Shown here: piece after piece, positions 60,695 through 64,000 of the stretch
How positions within the stretch are numbered: position 1 is the first letter of the stretch
Layout of the letters: every line of letters begins with the position of its first letter
NCBI RefSeq assembly: GCF_010183535.1
Contig: NC_071330.1
Coordinates: forward strand, 10,025,717-10,089,716
Source: Caenorhabditis remanei
Taxonomy: Eukaryota; Nematoda; Chromadorea; Rhabditida; Rhabditidae
DNA: 64,000 nt
Reading direction: 5' to 3'
Made by a program: the position numbers and the translations under genes
The notes under the pieces: generated by a model
What the model was told of the DNA's origin: nothing
Databases searched by the model: none
Seen by the model: the letters and a program-made list of their open reading frames with translations, nothing else

Positions 60695-61513
60695 CTACCA
60701 CGCGTAGATGTGTCGGTTTGAGCCATATCTGGAAAACAATTAGATTGAAAAATGTAACATCTGAAAACACTTTTCTGAAACATGTAAGAAGAGACTGAGA
60801 ACAGGATCTGAATAAAATCCATAGAAAAGAAGAAATGCCGTTCAATATTTTCCGCGGGCTCTTTTCAAAAATCTTATTGAAAACCTTATAATATCAAAGA
60901 GTTTGATTCATTATAGTATGCCTTTGAATGAATATAAATAATTAAATATTCTGATCTTCAATCTTCTATTTGACTACATCATCTCTCCGCTCACGTATAA
61001 TAGTTTCCCATTACTTACCGTATCCTTCTAAGAGGATTCATAAATCTTTTGTGGGCGTCATCATTGAATTGAAGAAGCTCTTCAAGGAACACTGAAACGA
61101 ATTCTAATCAGTTTTCCACCCACTCAATCCGTCTTTTTTCAAAACTTACGTTGTCCCCTCTTAAGAGGTGGCTCCCTCACGCGAACCAACGGAACCGTCT
61201 GTTTCGCAGCCGATGGATAGACGACGTCGCCTCTTTTGAAGTCACCACTTCGTTTCTTCAGTGGTGGTTCCTTGATTAGTCGAGGAATACTCATAGGATC
61301 AACACCTCGTTTGTCACGGAATGAATCACCAGTTGGGAAAAAAGGCGAAGAATCACGAATCATGAAGACATCATCGTCAGACGGAGAGGTTGAGACTACC
61401 TCCTGGGGACCCAACTCGAGAAAAAGAGCTGTCGGTTGATCATCGAGTTCACGACGAAGGATACGGGCTCCGAAACCGATCGAGAACAAACTGAACAACG
61501 AAATCAACAGCAT
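60695..61513 (-). CDS. Neuropeptide-precursor-like secreted protein
   Basis: Exons 61150-61513, 61019-61091 and 60695-60728 (minus strand) join in phase to 156 residues. Residues 1-15 form a signal peptide (MLLISLFSLFSIGFG). The rest has dibasic sites (RR, KR, KKR) and no cysteine. Two peptide-sized segments end alike, in RLIKEPPLKKR and RVREPPLKR. The last part, from GQLFLEELLQFNDDAHKRF to the C-terminus, looks helical and ends MNPLRRIRYGSNRHIYAW; the RYG could yield an amidated end if cleaved. This is the layout of a peptide hormone precursor, but I do not recognise a known family, and a non-peptide secreted protein remains possible. The acceptor CTCTTTCAG touches the ATG. Confidence 0.6.
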
Positions 61514-64000
61514 CTGAAAGAGAATAAGAAAATGTACATTTTCAGAATTGGTTAGATTTCAGAAGACGCCGTCAGAATGCGTTTGTGAAGAATGCAATGA
61601 AAACAGGAAACGAAGAGCAGATAAATGGAGCAAAGAGCAAAATAAAGGACCGGCAAAAATGGACTGGAACGAAGAAATGACGGGATGAAAAATATGAAAA
61701 TGCCATATCTAAATGTGGGAAGTACGAAGAGGTCGGATGTCAATGCAACAAGAAGTAATAGGATATTGATGAAGTCTGATGTAGATCAATCCTTCCCACC
61801 CTCATTCAAATGAATCCAGCTGTTTGCGGTGGTGGTTTGAAGAGGAAAAAAAGAAAAGAAGGGGGTGCGAACTCATGCAAAAATTTGAGTGGAAGAGACT
61901 GAAGAGCTCGAAATTTGAGATGTGGAAAACGACTGGTGGACTCCTAGGCTCCGCCCATTTCTTCCCGAAAAAGCACTTGACAATAAAAGAAGAAAAGGAG
62001 AGGGAGAGAGAGAGAGATTAGGTAACAATATCTGATGAATAATGAATGAAAATGTTCGAGTTGAAGAGGAGACGGTAGTACGAGGAGAGCAGAAGATAAT
62101 GTCAAACAACAAGTTGAAGAGCTTTTTGCAGCGGGATTTTAATTGGTAATATGAGAAAATGAAGGGAGGAAATGAACATTCTCAGGGTGGTTTCCCGTTT
62201 TTGAAAATTGAAACACTACAGTAGTCCAGCGGCCAAAGACGGAACACTTTCAAGATCTTTATGTTAATAACGGTTTCAATCAAAAAATTGAATCTAAATT
62301 TTACTGAATTGTTAATGTTTGGTCGTTGCTCTTTTGATAAAATTGATAGAAGACTGTCTGTGAGATTAAATTCAACCGAGAAGCACGTTTTCGATGATAT
62401 GGCCAAGTTCCCTAGACTCACTAGAATCCAAACAAAATTTTTAGTAACCAAAAAACGAAAGATGTCATTTTCAGGTGTGTTAACTTCCAAATATTTTGAC
62501 CAAAAACTCAAAAGAAGCATTCAGGAAGTTCAAGCTTTCATTATTCTTTCACAGAACAAAAAAGTCAACTTATAAAACAACAGAATAACGGAAAATTAAT
62601 GAGACGAAATGTTCCAGACTAAAATGTTAATGAGATCTTCCTCTTAAATGTAATTATGATGTGGATGGAACGAGGTCATTTAGATCTGACAAACATCATC
62701 TCAAGAGAAAAGTAACGCCTACATCCATCCTGAGATGTATACTTTTCGATGTGTCAATTCTGAAACTCCTTTGCGAGATTGAAAGAAAGAAAACAACTAC
62801 GTTTGTAGTGTTTCGGCCCCTCTTCTTAAATCGCCTAGTCTGCAATTATAAATTGAACAAAAAATAATAAAAATTAAAATCGTAGAAATAATAGTAGCTG
62901 GACCGGAAATTGGACGACTATGGCGGGACGAGACGGAAACAAAATTGGTGGGCCCTCGATTTTTTTTCGGATTTCTATAAGATTCAGAAGAAGAAGAGGA
63001 GACCCCCACTACGTCGTCAGTTGCCCACCTATTCAGGTCCTTCTCGCGCGTTTTTCTTTTCTCGTTTAGAGTTCTCCATTCAATTGAATCCTTTTACTAC
63101 GTCATGTGTCGAAGATTAATGTCGGAGGAGTGTGAAGATGAAGATGAAGAAAGAAAAATGAATAAAATGAATGAATTCTGGTGGTCGCCCTTACCAAAAA
63201 AACTATTTTGAGAGATTTAAGGAAACGGGGAAGTGAACCACTCGATTCAGAATAATATAGTAAAGTGAAGTGGTGAAGAAAGAAGGAATAAAATGAAGGA
63301 TGTTGATCCAGTTACCTGGTTACCAACTCACTCACTCTCTCTCTTGATTTAATGACGCGCGTTAAGGTTTCTGCCTTTTATACTATTGTGTTAACTTGTT
63401 TTGTGAGTATTCATCCCTTTGACGTACCTAATGAATGAATGTTCTTGAAGCATGAAACTCTGGATTTGGAAAAGAGATGAGTCAATATGGAGATTATAAT
63501 TACAAAGATCTTAAGGAAACAAGGGAATATAATGTTGTTCTCATGCTTTTTTATACCTATACTCTTTTCTAGATTGTAACGAATGACGTGTTCGTCTCGG
63601 CGCTTGTTACGGTGCTCAGCGAAACCATCTTTAATCAGTCTTTAATGGCAGAAGAGATACTTTTTGTAACTGTAGATATACCTCCAAGCCAATCTCCTAA
63701 GAGTCAACTTGCAATTCATTTTGAAAGAAACTTGAGGTTACTTTCCATAAAATACCGAAATAGATTGCTAATGAAGCGCTAGTTGGGAAATATGATATTT
63801 GCAAAACGTTGCGGACCCAGTCCATTTCAATAAAAATCAATTTTGACGAATGAGATTTCCAGCCATTTCCCATCTGGAAAACCTTTGATTTTCAGCTCGA
63901 AATATAAAGTTATCGACAATTTCAACATGTTAATCGGTCAAAATATCCGCCGAATCACAATCGTACTTCGAACTCTGAATTATTCATCTTCAAATCCAAG
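61514..64000. other. Right edge, no gene seen
   Basis: No exon I can support. The open frames at 62182-62575 lie on both strands of the same A/T-rich DNA and look like chance. A (GA)n run lies at 62004-62018 (GAGAGAGAGAGA) and GAAGATGAAGATGAAG at 63131-63148. The region may hold upstream sequence of the peptide-like gene or distal parts of a gene beyond the edge. Confidence 0.4.

Noticed and set aside
62182..62575. Open frames of 112 and 104 codons on opposite strands
   Set aside because: They overlap each other, neither has splice support or a recognisable domain, and the DNA is A/T-rich.

Overview
This window is nuclear DNA of a Caenorhabditis nematode, most likely a species other than C. 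elegans. The evidence is compact genes with many 40-60 bp introns, the acceptor consensus TTTCAG, likely trans-splice acceptors at or just before start codons, and about ten genes recognisable as orthologues of C. elegans genes. As far as I remember, those genes are all on C. elegans chromosome III (clones Y39A1A, Y45F3A, C38D4, T21C12). I rebuilt gene models by joining open reading frames at GT/AG sites with matching phase, so most models close exactly in frame.

Layout. 0-6 kb: no gene seen; a nest of mobile elements in which a tRNA-derived repeat is broken by a foldback element and by a GGCCC-rich MITE. 6.4-11.1 kb (+): a MEIOC-like meiotic protein with two possible first exons. 12.2-13.2 kb (+): the SWEET sugar transporter swt-4, tail to tail with hpr-9 (RAD9 clamp subunit, -). 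16.1-17.1 kb (+): a small secreted protein with an LRR N-cap. 17.3-22.3 kb (-): rabx-5, a one-pass membrane protein and mrpl-22, spaced like an operon. 24.1-25.3 kb (+): epg-6. 25.7-29.6 kb (+): a ZNRD2-like protein, an MRM1-like rRNA methyltransferase and a secreted four-ShKT protein, closely spaced. 29.6-36.4 kb: no gene seen, one more MITE. 36.5-39.1 kb (+): a Ly6/activin-receptor-like, probably GPI-anchored protein with a 706 bp hAT-type foldback element in its first intron. 39.5-43.5 kb (-): acdh-11 and rab-30. 44.5-48.8 kb (+): three unrecognised genes (coiled coil, lysine-rich, four-TM). 49.1-55.7 kb (-): mel-28 (ELYS nucleoporin), with a one-base frame break. 56.4-56.9 kb (-): an MSP-domain protein. 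58.6-60.1 kb (+): hpd-1. 60.7-61.5 kb (-): a neuropeptide-precursor-like protein. 61.5-64 kb: no gene seen.

The genes do not form one pathway; they are housekeeping genes (mitochondrial translation, endosome traffic, autophagy, fatty acid and tyrosine catabolism, checkpoint, nuclear pore) mixed with small secreted proteins. The least expected content is the set of short DNA transposons, whose ends and target duplications can be read to the base: three copies of a GC-satellite hAT-type MITE, a TAGAG-ended hAT-type foldback, a TTA-flanked foldback in rab-30, and a tRNA-derived repeat present at both ends of the window.
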